Positions 1 through 11,500 are shown, numbered from the stretch's first letter. The stretch: DNA of 64,000 bases from Favolaschia claudopus (GCA_037176885.1 JAWWNJ010000007.1:620001-684000), one strand, 5' to 3'. Notes: generated by a model not told the origin, from the letters alone. Made by a program: numbers and translations.

Positions 1-77
1 AGCATTGAAATGTGCATGAATCCAAGTCCAAAGCTCAGTTAGAAACTTCTCAAAAAGAAGAGGCGATTGATTCCAAC

Positions 78-178
78 TCGGACGTGGAGAGTTGAACCCC
101 GAGTTTTCCGAGTTGAATATTTCATGAGATTTGGAATTACAACAATTTCGACGATTGTGCATCGTGCACGACGTCCTA
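78..178 (-). ncRNA. tRNA-like locus 1a (type 1)
   Basis: On the minus strand the acceptor-like ends TAGGACG and CGTCCGA pair at 6 of 7 positions. The T-arm has the TTCAACT loop. The D-like hairpin reads GTGCA-CGAT-GCAC. The first locus of an array of five whose R repeat follows on the right. No canonical anticodon loop is visible; function unknown. Confidence 0.5.
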
Positions 179-404
179 TGAAATATGTAAGTACTACTTC
201 TCGGGAGTCGGGAAGACGTCGATGCAAAAACTGTGAAGTGGTTCAGAGGATTCGGAGACAAAGGAGTTGATGTGGAAGAATTACCCATGTTTCAAGTTGC
301 TCTACGTGAGGGTTTGTGAACACTGGCAGGTTCTTTAATTACCGTCTAGGGAAAACATTCTTTCGGATGAGAAATGAACAAAAAGATGAGGAAAACGGAG
401 CTCC

Positions 405-498
405 TCAGTCTATCTGCGCGCGGGGACTCGAACCCCATGGCACGCTGGTTGGACTGATTAATCTCGGCTGGACTCCGCGCAGGGCACGACGTCCGATT
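405..498 (-). ncRNA. degenerate tRNA-like locus 1b
   Basis: The T-arm is intact (GGGGTTCGAGTCCCC on the minus strand) and the 5' part keeps TCGGACGTCGTGC, but the 3' acceptor half no longer pairs with it. Probably a decayed member of the array. Confidence 0.35.
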
Positions 499-717
499 TG
501 ATACTCGTGTTATGGGAAGAAAACAAGGGTTTTCAATCAGCTGGATTGAAAGGGATTTGGTTTGAGAACGTATTATCAATACGTACCTGAAGAACTTCAA
601 GAACATTTGGAATGTGGTATTTTCCTCTAGGTACATGACCAAGTAAGAAAGTAAGTGTTCGCTCAGAGACAAGCAGACTCAAAAAAAAAGAGTTCCATCA
701 ACATGCTCAGGCTTTAT

Positions 718-813
718 CCCGACGTGGGGAGTTGAACCCAAATTTTACCGAGTTCAGTCTTTCCATATCTCGCAATGAATTTTGACGGTTTGTGCGCCGC
801 GCACGACGTCGGG
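718..813 (-). ncRNA. tRNA-like locus 1c (type 1)
   Basis: The acceptor-like stem CCCGACG/CGTCGGG is perfect and differs from the usual TCGGACG/CGTCCGA by compensating changes. The D-like hairpin is GTGCG-CGG-CGCAC, the central stem ACCG/CGGT, and the T-loop TTCAACT. An A-run at about 681-690 gives an oligo-T terminator about 27 nt downstream on the minus strand. Confidence 0.6.
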
Positions 814-964
814 TGGGGCGAAAAATTATCTACGTACCTTGAAGAAGTTTCGTGACCAGTTGAACCTTGATTATCCTGCATGAGACTCTAAGACAAAAAG
901 AAACATCATCATGAGTGAAACAGTAGTAAGAATAAAACAAACATCGTCCTCGGTGCATGAGTAT

Positions 965-1064
965 CCGGACGTGGGGAGTCGAACCCCCAGTTTACCGAGT
1001 TCAATTTGTTCATCGCGCCATCAAAGATTATTTTCACGGTTTGTGCGCCACGCACGACGTCCGA
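965..1064 (-). ncRNA. tRNA-like locus 1d (type 1)
   Basis: The acceptor-like stem is TCGGACG/CGTCCGG, the D-like hairpin GTGCG-TGG-CGCAC, and the central stem ACCG/CGGT with a loop of about 40 nt. The T-arm is GGGGGTTCGACTCCCC, a perfect B box. A four-base variable region separates the central stem from the T-arm, as in class I tRNAs. Confidence 0.6.
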
Positions 1065-1326
1065 TGATTCGAGGGTGATGAGAGGGTTCCTATGACTAGT
1101 GAGGATGGAGGATGTTTGGGTGAGGAGTTACATACCAGGTTGCGAACCGCACTTGGGAAGTCGGGGTTGTGCCAGACGTCGAGAAAGTATTTGGATTATC
1201 CTGCCCGCGAGTCGTGTACAAAATCCTCTAGGATTGTAGGCGTAAAATGGTACTACTGAGGTTGAAGAAGAGATGGCAGCAGAAATCCTCTCTGATGAAA
1301 AAGAAAACGACGACTGCCTGGATTAT

Positions 1327-1420
1327 TCGGACAAGGGGAATCGAACCTTTTTAGCAGCAGGAATGCTTCAAAAGATTCACCGAGTACGGAGTCTGCTGGT
1401 GCGCCGCGAACCAAGTCCGA
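1327..1420 (-). ncRNA. tRNA-like locus 1e (type 2, next to R)
   Basis: Type 2 member. The acceptor TCGGACT/TGTCCGA pairs at 6 of 7 positions, the central stem is CAGCAG/CTGCTG, and the T-loop is TTCGATT. A type 2 copy sits in this R-proximal position in most arrays of the window. Short A-runs at about 1,300-1,312 may supply the terminator. Confidence 0.55.
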
Positions 1421-1599
1421 TTGCTTTCAGACGGATTCAAGGTGTCGTTGACTCCTCTGTTTGAAACCAGCTCGGGAGTCGGAGCTGCCGGTCCTGGCTT
1501 GGTGCTGCCAGTGGCACAGTACTTCAGATTCAGAATTTAGCCGAGGCCAAGAATTCGAGATAGGTGGTAAATAAGTAAGACAGTCGAAGCAGGTTCCTA

Positions 1600-3730
1600 G
1601 CCAAGCAATTGAGCATTCAGACGCGGTACAGACGATGACAAGATGAACATTTAACAGACGTTGACGTTGAACGGAGAGGGTAAGCTGGGAAGCGTGTGAA
1701 CCCGATCAATGCATTGACAGATACGTTCCCAGCTGTCCTTGTCGTCGTCGTCTTGGCCAGCGCCGGCGCCGCTCTCGACAGACCCATCCTCGTTGGCGAC
1801 TGAGATGCTCCAAACCAATCACTAGTCGAACCAGACCTCTGTCGACTCATCCTCTCACTCTTGACGCCAATTCACCAAGCTCCTCAAAGTATTGTATTTG
1901 TCGCCGCTCTCGACTTGAGTCTCTTAACGGTCTTGTGGACAGCCTAAGTACCCCTACCGTCGCCCATCAAGTCGCTTGAAAGATGGTTCTGCGTGAAAGG
2001 ATCGCGGGTACAGCAAGAGGGAGCAAGAAGGTGCCAAGATGAAACCGGAAGACTCCAGAAAAAGCAAAGAAAAAGTGGGAATTTCGGCAATATCTTCGTC
2101 GGAAGTCGTGGGTATGGGCGTGGTCCATGGCTCGCCTTGGTTCTCTCTCTCAGAGTCACCGGGTCCGCCTCGTTCTTTCTCGGTCGTCTGGATTGTCCCG
2201 GTGCGTTTGTCTTATCACGCTCTCCAGCCTCTGTCACTCGTACCGAACGCCGTTTTCAGCTCCTTGCTTCAAGTCTCTCCCAACATCCATGCTCCCCGCT
2301 GGCCGCCCGTCGACTCACGACACCCTCTGCAATTGCGATCCTGTATTGCCTCCGGTCCCTCTGCGATCTTCTATGCCGCCTTTCTCTCCCCTCCACCCCG
2401 ATCATCCGCCACCGTTTCATCTCCACCGCTTCCACCTGCATCTCCTCTTCCTATACACAACATGGTTGTCTCTCAATGCGCTTCTCGTCGCCCTTGTTGT
2501 CAAGCTCGTCGACGGGCCCTTCCGGCCGCGTCCTCTCTTGTCGGCTCTGGATCTTCGTTACTGGCCCTTCGCGTCCCCATCCCTCCCCAATACATGCATG
2601 CATCAAGCTCCAAGTGTCTTCTTCTCCTCGATTCCTCAGTCATCCAAGCGTTTCTTGACGACCCCTTCTCTCGTCCATCTACGCATACATACCCTTCTCA
2701 TCCTTCATATACATGGCTACAGACTCACATCCGTCCTTGACCTCCCTGCTCCATTGGTCTTCTCGTCCAGCTCTGCCTGCTACCCCCACATGTACCTCAT
2801 GCCACGCGGTGTCATCCTCCCCACCTTCCCCGTCTCCTTCTCGCATCCTCATATACCCGGTCCCGTTCCCAATCCCGCGACGTACCCACATATTCGCTAC
2901 ACAGACAGACACTACACGCATGACTGGCCCTCGATACCTACGTACCTGCTCGTGCCGCTCTCCCCTACCCCTACCCTCGCCCTTCCTCTCCTCGTCCTGC
3001 GTGCACTCGTTGTCACTCTCATCCTAACGCCACTCCCGACACACACACACATCACCCCCCACTATCATATCCTTACAATTCCATCGCAGTCGATACCTCG
3101 CTATACTCGTACTCGACACATTCTTCTTGACTCGTACCGTACCAATCCGGCACATCCTTATCTTACGTTTCTACCCTGTTCTTGTCACCGCCATCTTTGT
3201 TCCGCTCGTGCTCTCCCTGCCCTTACTTCGGCATATGTGTTCACGCTGACCGATTCGGCAGCGCTGTCGCTGATTTTGAAGAAGTCTGCTACTTCGCAAA
3301 CGGCTCTCTGCCGGCGGAGGCGCTAGTAAAGAGCAATCGGGTCGGGCGGGTTTCAAGAATCAAATCAAGATCGATGTCGATGTCGCGTGGGGTCTGGGCT
3401 CGCGGAAGGTTAGCGAGGGAGCGCGGCGGCGCGATGGGGTTGTTGGTGGCGAGAGCAGACAGAGGAGTGGGGCTTGGCCGTGGGATGGTGACCGTCGTGG
3501 TAAGTGGCGCTGCTTTCTGTTATCGTATGATCTTGTCTCACCTTCCGGTCTTTTGCAGGCGCTCATAAGTACTACGAAGCGGTGGTGTGCGAGCGTTGGC
3601 GCGATATGGATGCAGGACGATGTTTCTGATGTATGCTGGACGACAGACGAGTGGTTCCCGCATCTCTGCTCCTTCGATGGCGTCCGACGTATCAATGCCT
3701 GCACATGTGTTAGCGAGATCGACACCGTTC
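1600..3730 (+). repeat. R repeat, copy R1 (modules A, B, C)
   Basis: Module A (about 1,617-2,110) carries the conserved GCGTGTGAACC and CCAGCGCCGGCGCC segments. It translates to a hydrophobic stretch like FPAVLVVVVLASAGAAL, with stops nearby. Module B (about 2,110-3,330) is pyrimidine-rich, so its long open frames are composition artefacts. Module C (about 3,330-3,730) contains a putative 58-nt intron, starting GTAAGTGGCG and ending TTTTGCAG at about 3,559. Homologous units occur seven more times. R1 lies upstream of, and co-oriented with, the F-box locus at 4,288. Whether it is a transcript, a promoter region or a decayed element is unknown. Confidence 0.6.
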
Positions 3731-4287
3731 GCCGAAAATCATACCTGCGCGTGTGTACTTACAAGGAGCTGGATGTGCGCCTTCTGAAGGATCGCAGATT
3801 CGCGATTTGCTGGGGAGCCGCGTCCGCTGCCTTCCGATCGTTGCCATCGTTCTTCGATTTGGGCTTACCGATGGTCGCTGCTACCTACCTCTTTCCAACC
3901 TGTATTTATATCTTCCCATATACCTTCACTCTTTCCTATAAACTTGGTTAGCGTGATCTTGTCAATGTAGCCTCTTTATTGCGTCGTCATCGGCTTCCGG
4001 CAACTTGATTAGCCGAAACCGACTCTTTGATGAATCGACCGTTCTTTGTTGTCAACCGTCATCACGAAAGTCCGAACTCTCTCGTCTCCTTCGTAGTTTC
4101 GACCTAGTTTCGACCTTCACGTGTGGGTGTAACTTGTGCCCGTCTTTGCCGACCAGAATCCGGCGATTTCATCGTATAAATCTATACATACTAAGTATCG
4201 CTCATATACCGCTTCGTACGTCCCTGTCTTCCACGTTATTACTCGTAGCGAGTCTTCTAAGTCTTTGGTCACCAGCACGGGATCCAG
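3731..4287 (+). other. F-box upstream region, no gene seen
   Basis: AT-richer sequence between R1 and the F-box start, with pyrimidine tracts typical of fungal promoters. I see no supported coding region. Confidence 0.4.
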
Positions 4288-5992
4288 ATGGAACTCTTTG
4301 ACATTCAGAATCCTGGCATTTACGATCGACTCCGACACAACAAACTGCCTTCCGACAGCGAGAAACGGGCTATCCAGGACTCGATTCATGCCGCCAAAGT
4401 GCACCTTCTCTTTCTTGAGATTGAGGCTCCGCCAATTTCACCTCAAGGCGGAGAGACTGAGATCCGGGCATTGACCAAGCACATTGTTCAATCGTGTGCC
4501 CCAGCGCACTATATTACCCAGTACTCATCCCTTCTTTCGCCGATACGTCGCCTTCCAGTTGACATCCTACGCATGATCTTTCTCGATCCTGCCATACACG
4601 AACCAGGCCGGGTACCCCCTTCCGAGTCGTACTATTCCATTCTTCGCCAGTATAAACCGAATAGGCTCGGCGCTGTTTGTTACCACTGGAGATGCGTTAC
4701 GTTGGAGATGGCGACATTGTGGTCGGGGATAACAGTCTTTTTGAATCAGCCCAGTCGATATTCAATCGATGGATTACGCCTCGCTCTCCAGCGGTCGCAA
4801 AACACTATGCTCAATATCGCATTCCGGACAGTGAACAGTAGAGGATTTAAATTCGAGCCATGGTCACCGCTTGATAACGAGATGATGCTTGAAGTCTTGC
4901 AGCATACCGAGCGATGGGCCGTCGTCGATCTGCCTTTGGAAGCAGATTTTTTGTTTCAGCTGTCCCCCGCTCAGGGAACGGAATTTTTTGTTGCAGCTGT
5001 CCCCCGCTCAAGGCAGACTTGAAGCGCTTCATAGCCTCACAGTCCGCTACTCCCATTCTTTCGATTCCACGCAGACCGCTGTCCTCTCCATAGCCCCCCG
5101 ATTGCGAACGTTGACAATCAGAGGCTGGGCATATAAGAACATGTTGCCTTCTCTCCCGTGGTGTCAAGTGACGCGATTATACCTGGATTCGGCCAAAGAT
5201 AGTCCTAACCTTTGACAGCATATCTTGTCGCAGGCACAAGATCTCCGCGACCTCTCCCTTCACATTTGTCATGTTAGAGCCGCCGATTATGTCGCGATCG
5301 TATCGCCGCACTTGGAGAACTTCTTCTTGTTCGGTCCTTCTTATGACAATGCGCACGAAATCGAGATCCTGCACCGAATAACTGCCCCGGCGCTGAACCA
5401 CTTCCATGTGGTCAATCTCAAATTTTGGGACACACCGCCCATGCTGGGGTTTATCAAGCGCTCGGGATTCAGCTTGCAAACTCTAGTGTTCTATCGTGTC
5501 CCAGTTCGGGGCATTGACCTCATCCCAATACTGCGAGCGGTGCCGACTGTCCAGAACCTGCTCCTCGAAGATCTTATTCCCAACGCAATCACTAATTCTG
5601 TCATGGAGGCGCTCACTGCCAACCCAGCCACCCCGGCTGAAACAGCCCTCCCCGCAATGTCTACATTTGTTCTCGTCGGCGCCTATCTTTTCGGTCAGGG
5701 CAACCTACTGACGATGTTAGAAAGCCGACTCACACTTCCGAACCTTTTATCCCCTCTCATCAACGTCGAGATCTCACTGCCCAACCCTCCCATGTCCCCG
5801 GTTGCCTTGCAAAGACTGGACGCAATGCGTCTTGCGACGACGTCTTTCCGCTTCACTGGCATTGACCAAAATCAAAGAACTGCCGTTGTGAAACATGGCG
5901 ACAACGCGCCTCATATTGCATCGATCCGAGATCAAGGACTGGAAGCGAAGCAAAGGGAATCATTCTTTTCGGGAGCAAGCTCGAGAAATTGA
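4288..5992 (+). pseudogene. F-box-like family A protein, disrupted
   Basis: Starts MELFDIQNPGIYDRLRHN, as in the intact paralogs at 15,613 and 22,472 (minus strand). The F-box-like core IRRLPVDILRMIFLDP lies near residue 95 and is followed by an LRR-like C-terminal region. In this family the F-box would recruit Skp1 of an SCF ubiquitin ligase and the C-terminal part would choose substrates (family knowledge). Two lesions are visible. A 37-bp tandem duplication (the segment CAGCTGTCCCCCGCTCA at 4,957 and again at 4,994) shifts the frame. A TGA at 5,213-5,215 replaces a tyrosine codon of the paralogs. Downstream the frame stays open to 5,992 and aligns with the family to the end. Likely a recent pseudogene. 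Confidence 0.8.
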
Positions 5993-6149
5993 TTTCCGGT
6001 ATTGTTACCTTCAACCCAATGGGAGGATTGAGGCGATATTGGAACGGAGAATTTCGGAGAGGGAGACGAGGCAAGCTGAGGCATGATTCATACAACCTTA
6101 TGGTGTCCTTCCTTTATATTCAGTTCCCGTCTATTCTGTCTACAGTTTC

Positions 6150-6242
6150 AAATGCAGGAGTGCGAGTCTCCCGCGTTGAAGTTGAATTCGGTTTCGAGTC
6201 ACGGGAATTTTATACGGTGCGCCGTGCGCATAACGTCTGTCG
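6150..6242 (-). ncRNA. degenerate tRNA-like locus 2-0
   Basis: Only the 5' half is recognisable on the minus strand (ACGTTATGCGCACGGCGCAC, D-like hairpin). The T-arm is lost. It is the most R-distal member of array 2. Confidence 0.3.
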
Positions 6243-6508
6243 GGACATGCTGTTCGTAGTCAGATGTAACGGCTCGAACATCTCTTGGTGCGGATCGGTG
6301 AAAATAATCCGGGGGATGGAATCAATAAGGAATGCTGTAGTTGAATCCGAATGTTTTATTAATAAATATTGCCAGGGAGAAAGACTATTGAGTTGCAGCT
6401 CTCTTGAGAATAGCGACTGAGGATGTAGCAGCGACATACTATTTGGTTTTCCAACCTCGGCTGAAAGCTCGAGGGAAAAAAAAAAGGAAGACGGTACAGG
6501 TCGACTAT

Positions 6509-6605
6509 TTGGACGCGGGGAGTCGAACCCCGAGTTTACCGACTCGAAGAAGGAATTGTACATATTCATGGATGTTCACGGTTGTGCGCCACGCACTACG
6601 TCCAA
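6509..6605 (-). ncRNA. tRNA-like locus 2a (type 1)
   Basis: The acceptor-like stem TTGGACG/CGTCCAA is perfect and is a compensated variant of TCGGACG/CGTCCGA. The T-arm is GGGGTTCGACTCCCC. Ten A residues at about 6,476-6,486 give an oligo-T terminator about 23 nt past the 3' end. Confidence 0.65.
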
Positions 6606-6806
6606 TGGGAGATATACTTGCTCGGGATGCGGGAAGAATGGAAGCAGACCTGTGAGATTTAAAGAGATTAAATTCGGGATCTGGTGAGAAAATTTCCATT
6701 CGTTGTGACGAGCAAACAAAAACTCTCACCTGAATTCTGATGGTGCACCAGGGACGGAGAGCCGACGGAGAGAGTTTCCAAAAAAAGCACGAAATCCAAA
6801 TGCCAT

Positions 6807-6893
6807 CCGGACGTGAGGAGTTGAATCCTCTAGCTAATATTGAATCTGAATCCTTAATTTATGGGTGGGTCGTGCGCCGCGCACGCTGTCCGA
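6807..6893 (-). ncRNA. tRNA-like locus 2b (type 1)
   Basis: The T-arm is GAGGATTCAACTCCTC, where both stem strands changed together relative to GGGGT...ACCCC-type copies. The D-like hairpin is GTGCG-CGG-CGCAC. An A-run at about 6,779-6,786 serves as an oligo-T terminator 20 nt downstream. Confidence 0.55.
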
Positions 6894-7181
6894 CGCTTTG
6901 AGTAGGATAGTCGGAGCTAAGAGTAGCAGTGAAGCAACAATGCCGGTGAAAAAAGGGAATATTTACCTTCGCACCATCACACTCCTAGATTCCTTATGCC
7001 TGCGAGGTTGAGATGAAGGGCTTGTTCAAAAAAGTAAGTATTACATACCCTGAGGATCTTCATGGACATTTGAGTTGTGTCGCTTTTCCATAGCGTGCGT
7101 GTAGGTAAGTGAGTAAGTAGCCTTTCCGCGAATAAGACAGAAGGAGATTCAGAAAAAAAAAATACAAATGTGAACGCTTAT

Positions 7182-7269
7182 CCCAAAGTGGGGAGTCGAA
7201 CCCCAAGCTTTCCGCCGAATTCGAGCTACAGTCTAATTTTACGGAAGCAGCGCCGCGCACGACGTCGGG
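7182..7269 (-). ncRNA. tRNA-like locus 2c (type 1)
   Basis: The acceptor CCCGACG/CTTTGGG includes a G-U pair and one mismatch. The T-arm is GGGGTTCGACTCCCC. An A-run at about 7,153-7,162 gives a T-run about 20 nt downstream. Confidence 0.55.
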
Positions 7270-7504
7270 TGATGTATGTTAGTAACTATGGAGGTTTTCA
7301 GAGGCATCCAGGGATTCGGGGCGAAAGATTATCTACATACCTTCGAAGAAGTTCGTGTACAGTTGAACGTTAGTATTTTCGTTTAGGTCGGCGTGATTCA
7401 GAGGGATCGCGACCAGCTAAGTTAATAGTTCAACTTGCCTCCTTGAGACAAAGAGAGACCCTGCTAAGTAAGTAAAGGAGAAAAAAAAGCCAGCATTCGT
7501 TCAT

Positions 7505-7604
7505 CCGGACGCGGGGAGTCGAACCCCAAGTTGACCGAGCTCCAGGTTCACAGTCGATAACATCATGAATATGTTCACGGTTGTGCGCCCCGCACGACGT
7601 CCGG
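7505..7604 (-). ncRNA. tRNA-like locus 2d (type 1), best-paired copy
   Basis: The acceptor CCGGACG/CGTCCGG is perfect, and the D-like hairpin GTGCG-GGG-CGCAC has a 3-nt loop. The central stem ACCG/CGGT encloses a loop of about 43 nt. The variable region is four to five bases. The T-arm is GGGG-TTCGACT-CCCC. Eight A residues at about 7,478-7,486 give a terminator about 20 nt downstream. A canonical D-loop GG and a 7-nt anticodon loop are absent. Confidence 0.65.
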
Positions 7605-7748
7605 TGGATATGTGAGTAACTCTGGAGATTTTCAGAGGCATCGATGAAGGATTTGGCGTACTCACCTTGAAGAAGTTCCTAAAACAGTTGAACTGCATCA
7701 TTTTCTCTAGTCCGCGCGGCGGATGGTGCGCAGGTAGCTCAATTTACC

Positions 7749-7769
7749 CTCTCTCTCTCTCTCTCTCTC
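7749..7769. repeat. (CT)n microsatellite
   Basis: About ten uninterrupted CT units lie between two tRNA-like loci. Confidence 0.9.
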
Positions 7770-7833
7770 GAGAAAGACAGACGGGAACATCGTTGCGAGT
7801 AGGGAAGAAAAAGAACAGGGACATTTGGTGTAT

Positions 7834-7932
7834 GCGGACGAGGGCGTCGAACCCCAATATCCCGAGTTCAATTTTACATGCCCGAGATTGACTGGACATT
7901 TTGAGGGTTTGTGCGCCGCGCACGACGTCCGA
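7834..7932 (-). ncRNA. tRNA-like locus 2e (type 1)
   Basis: The acceptor TCGGACG/CGTCCGC pairs except at the end, the T-arm is GGGGTTCGACGCCCT, and the D-like hairpin is GTGCG-CGG-CGCAC. No strong T-run is seen. Confidence 0.5.
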
Positions 7933-8233
7933 TGGCTTAAGTGTGATGAGAGGGTTCCTAGGAGTAGTGAGTATGCAGGAGGCGTGGATGAGTGAGGAGT
8001 TATATACCAAGGCAAATGCACTTCACACTGAAGTTGTGAAAGTTGTGCCAGACGTCGAGAAAATAGTACTCGATCTCGCTGCTGAATAGTGTGACACAGT
8101 ATATAGTGCTAGTCTCCTCCAGAATTGTTGGTGTACATAGTATCACTTGGCCTAAAGAATTCGAAGGGACAGCAGCAGTAATAAGAAAATCCTCTCCAGT
8201 TAAAAAGAAAACGCCACCCTATCAGGGCTGAAT

Positions 8234-8320
8234 TCAAACGTGGGGAATCGAACCCCGTTCGCAAATTGCGGAGCAACTTGCGCATTTGATCCTGCTGGTG
8301 CGCCAGGGACCACGCATAGA
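8234..8320 (-). ncRNA. tRNA-like locus 2f (type 2, next to R)
   Basis: The T-arm is GGGGTTCGATTCCCC with a 3' acceptor half CGTTTGA. The core GGCGCACCAGCAGG matches other type 2 copies, but the 5' acceptor half is eroded. It occupies the R-proximal slot, as type 2 copies do elsewhere. Confidence 0.45.
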
Positions 8321-8529
8321 CGGATTCGAGCTGTTGTTGATTCGTTCAGGACTCGAGTCTATTCGTCCGACGCAGCGACGCAGCCCGCGTACTAACTGAT
8401 AAACTTGGGGACTCGACTCGGAGCTGCAACCAATAATCTGGGGGAACATATATAACGGATGTCCGAGACAAGGACAGAGGAAAAGGTTTGAAGTAAATCT
8501 GAGCATCCAGTCAAAGCAGAGACGAAAGA

Positions 8530-11500
8530 AGTGAAAACGGAGAGTTGGGAGAGGGGTAAGCTGCAAGCGTGTGAACGCAATCAACATGTTGGCAGATATG
8601 TTCCCAGGCGTCCTTGTCGCCATCGTCTTGGCCAGCGCCGGCGCCGCTCTCGTCGAACGTACCTCCAGCGAACACCGGGATTTTCGACACTCAGAGCTAG
8701 TCGGACTAGCGGTTTACCGCCTTATCGGTTGGTACCAGAATGAAGCTGTAAAACGACACGGCAATAGCCGTGAGCCTAACCGCAACTCAAGGCGAGCCCG
8801 CCGCCGGTGCTTGTGGTCGACGACGAGTCCGCCTCGGCTCCTCTACGTCTGGCTCTGTGTCGCCTTAGGGTACTTCACCGTCTCTATGTGTTCAGGTGCA
8901 TCTTTTTCTCACTTTTGATCCGATCTGCCACTGACTGTCGTTCGTCTCGAATTGACACTGCGTAATCCTACCTACCTACCTACACACCGCTATTAGATGT
9001 TACCTTCACTCTCGCCACCGTCTTCTCTATTGTCCCCGTGTCCTTTTCGCCACCTTCGTAGCCGTCTTCAATCACTGGATCCGCCTCAGCTTTTCTCTCT
9101 TGTCTGGATCGACCAACAAGTGCGTCTGGTTTATCGTTCTATGATCTCTGCCACCCTTACTGAATGCTTTCCACAGCTTCTCTACTCAGACCCTTCCCAA
9201 CACCCAGCCCGCCCCTCAAACTGCAATCCTGATTTTAGAGTCCTTCCGCCGTCTTCGTTCCGCCTTTCGTCCACCCCTATCATCCGACATGCCTCCTCCG
9301 CTCGTATCTCCTCTTCCTATATCCAGTCACACGAATATCTCTCAACACACACACGCCGCTTCTCGTCGCGCTCGTTTTCAAGCTCGTCAACGTGCCTTTC
9401 CGCCCGCGTCATCTCTCGTCGACTCTCGATTTTGGATGCTTCTAGTCCCGTCGCCATCCCAGCTCAACACCTGCACCAAGCTGCAAGCGACTCACTTTCT
9501 CAGACGTCCAGTGGTTTTTTGCTCTTTCTTGACAACCCCGTTTCCCTCATCTACGCATACATCCCCTCCTCTTTCTTCCCATCCTTACTATACGTAGCTA
9601 TCTACTGACATCCGTTCTCGACCTTCACTCCGCTGCCCGTCCTATCAGTCTTCCCCCCAGCTTTGCTTACTATCCCTATACATCGACGCAGACCGACACT
9701 ACACGTATGACACGCATGGCTCCCGATACCTACCTACCTACCTGCTATGCTCGCCCCCGGTTTCTCGTGCGAATTAGACCACCTTTCGGCGCTATTCTCT
9801 CTCGTCGTCGTTTCCCTCTTGCCTCCTGTCTGTCCCGTTTCGCTACCTTCGTACCTCTCTGCTCTTCTTCCCTCTCGTCCACCCTTGTATCTAACATCAC
9901 TTCGAGTTCTACTCCTACCCTCCCATACGCATCCCACGCTTCTCGCCGACCGTCGGTGCCTCAATCCGTCGCCTGTCCCGCTAGCGTCACTGGTCATCGG
10001 CGTTAAGCCATCCTCTCAGCCCCGAATCCTCGCTCTGGCTACAAGTCGCGTCCACATCCCACCTCAGCACTACATCAAGCGACAGACGTCTTCTTCTCCT
10101 CACAGCCTCAATTTTTTCGACCGTTTCTGTTCTTTCTTGTTAACCCGGATTCTCTCTTCCATGTACACAGACATACTCTCACCGTCCTTCTCATCCTTCC
10201 TATACATAGCTACCCACTCACATCCGTCTTTGACCTTTCCTTCGCTGCCCGTCCTATCGTCTTCTCCAGCTCTGCTCGCCTTTCTTTCATACCGCGCCGT
10301 GCCATCCTCCGCACCTCCTCCTGGTCTCCTTATCGCATGTCGCATCCTCAGGCATCCGCCTATCCCGTCCCGCGACGTACCCGTACCCATATACGCTCGC
10401 TATGCAAAAGGACACTACACGTGTCTCTGTCTCGATACGTACCTACGTACCTCCTGGATGCATGTCGCCCGGCTTTCTCGTCCCCGTCTCGCATATACTG
10501 CTCTCCTCCGCCAGCGCTCGCCTTGCTCCCCCGAGTCCCTAACGCACTACCTCGGGCATCTCTTCCGTTGCTAGTCGCCTCCTTCTCTACCTACACTTGT
10601 CGCTTTCCTCATGACCGCCATCCTCGTATCGACTTCCTCCCCTGGCCCTGCCCATCCACCTCCAAACTTCGACGCACCTCATTCTCGACGTACAGGACCC
10701 CAAGTACCCATTCGCGCTCATGACGGTACAGAACATGGCAGGTCTCGATACCTACTCACTGACTGCATATCGCTCCGACCTGCTACCTGCATTCTCGTTC
10801 CTCTTCCTTGCTCGCTCCCTTCCTCTCTTCGTCCCGCGTACGCTCCTTGTGTTCCTTCGTACTTCCTCGCGCCGTTCCCTATCCCGACCGTCGCTCCCAA
10901 CACACGCCGCATCCTCCTCCATCGTATATATGCTTACAATTCCGACATTCCCCATAACCATTACCGCTTCTCGTCCTCGCTCTACTCATACTCGGATTGA
11001 CCATCTTCAGCACATTCCTCTTTCCTTCATCCACGCCACTTCGTCCACTCCATCTCTCGATCTTCCTTTCTTCTATACACTCCCGTCAAGCTCCTTCCGT
11101 TCGTGGTCTTCGGCGTCATCGCCTCTCCCCAACCCCTACCTTCGGACTATAGATGTAGTCTCTTCATGACCGACTCGGCGCCGCCACCGCCGCTGGTTTT
11201 CGAGGATCCTACTCTCTTGCCAACGATGCCGGCGCTGGTGTAGAGATCAGGTTGGATCGGGCTGGGTTTCTATGCGGCTATGGTCCAGGGGGTTTGGGCT
11301 CGCGGTGGACAGGGGGAACGCGGCGACATTGGTGGATGTCGTTGGTGAATGTAGTTGACGTCGACGAGGAAGGCAGTGGAGCTCGGTTGTGCAGGTGATG
11401 GCTCTATGCCCCTGCTGGGAGTCGGGCTGGGTTTCGGTGTGGATGTGGGGTTCTGGCGCGCGGTCATGGTGAAGTGGCTCAGACTTGGCGTTCCCAATGT

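Noticed and set aside
2127..3326. 399-codon open frame on the plus strand in R1
   Set aside because: The C/T bias removes stops from all three plus frames at once; the translation is Ser/Pro/Leu low-complexity and not conserved in frame between R copies.
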